60,355 nt of DNA from Bacteroidia bacterium (GTDB lineage Bacteria; Bacteroidota; Bacteroidia; Flavobacteriales; Flavobacteriaceae): the NCBI GenBank assembly GCA_030427585.1, contig JAUIBW010000032.1, forward strand, positions 1-60,355, read 5' to 3'. Below the pieces are notes generated by a model that worked only from the letters and a program-made list of their open reading frames with translations, was not told where the DNA came from and made no database searches. Shown one piece after another: positions 60,323-60,355 of this stretch (the stretch's first letter is position 1; each line of letters opens with the position of its first letter). A program made the position numbers and the translations under genes.

Positions 60323-60355
60323 TATCATTTTCTTCTCGTCTGTGGTGCTCCAAAT

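Noticed and set aside
1..60355. tRNA, rRNA, CRISPR arrays, prophage or insertion sequences
   Set aside because: Read through on both strands without finding cloverleaf sequences, regular spacer arrays, integrases or transposases; a computed search could still find a small RNA gene I missed.

Overview
The window is AT-rich and reads as the chromosome of a marine-type flavobacterium (Bacteroidota, Flavobacteriaceae; an Aquimarina-like genus is possible but not shown). The evidence is SprB-type adhesin repeats with a C-terminal type IX secretion (T9SS) sorting domain, a CarboxypepD-like/TonB receptor, DUF4159-MoxR-DUF58-BatA gene order, TAnnTTTG-like -7 promoter elements, A-rich leaders mostly without Shine-Dalgarno sequences, and dispersed palindromic intergenic repeats. 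No tRNA, rRNA, CRISPR array or insertion sequence was recognised.

Layout. 1-2925 (minus): DUF4159, MoxR ATPase, DUF58 and a BatA-like protein cut by the window edge. 3038-6027 (minus): TldE and a Tat-signalled TldD. 6644-12883 (plus): a sulfide/persulfide oxidation regulon holding DUF983, a Crp/Fnr regulator, a SulP transporter, a CstB-like persulfide dioxygenase-rhodanese fusion, a single-domain rhodanese and sulfide:quinone reductase. Four promoters carry the palindrome GTAAC-N4-GTTAC (one with a single mismatch), always exactly 22 nt before a TAnnTTTA -7 element, so the regulon is probably controlled by the Crp/Fnr protein encoded inside it. 12950-15454: a YdhR-like protein, a small membrane protein, an HxlR regulator, a lipoprotein and a membrane protein.

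15497-25743 holds the least explained set of genes. A five-gene minus-strand operon encodes a soluble coiled-coil protein, a membrane coiled-coil protein, a membrane-anchored NitT/TauT-type binding domain fused to a peptidoglycan-binding OmpA domain, and an ABC permease and ATPase. It is divergent from a HEAT-repeat/DUF4132 protein, which converges on a CbxX/SpoVK-type AAA+ ATPase with a TerB-like segment. I regard this as one candidate for an undescribed envelope-linked system.

25953-48787 (minus) is a cell-surface and secretion cluster: an outer-membrane barrel with an added C-terminal helical domain; a 1944-residue FN3 protein with a metzincin motif and a C-terminal TNT-type NAD glycohydrolase toxin domain; a cysteine-rich candidate immunity protein; a 1571-residue beta-rich protein; an FN3 protein; and a 2116-residue SprB-repeat T9SS adhesin. 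Two transcription units of this cluster share an exact 20-bp upstream element found nowhere else intact in the window. This is the second candidate system.

49082-54593 (minus) is a signalling operon: two stand-alone receiver proteins, a TonB-dependent receptor and a YfiR-domain hybrid-like sensor kinase. 54955-60158 (plus): a YdjM-like membrane protein, then a three-gene biotin-dependent acyl-CoA (probably propionyl-CoA) carboxylase operon, then a small membrane protein. The right end (60195-60322) is a cluster of short palindromes resembling REP-type elements.
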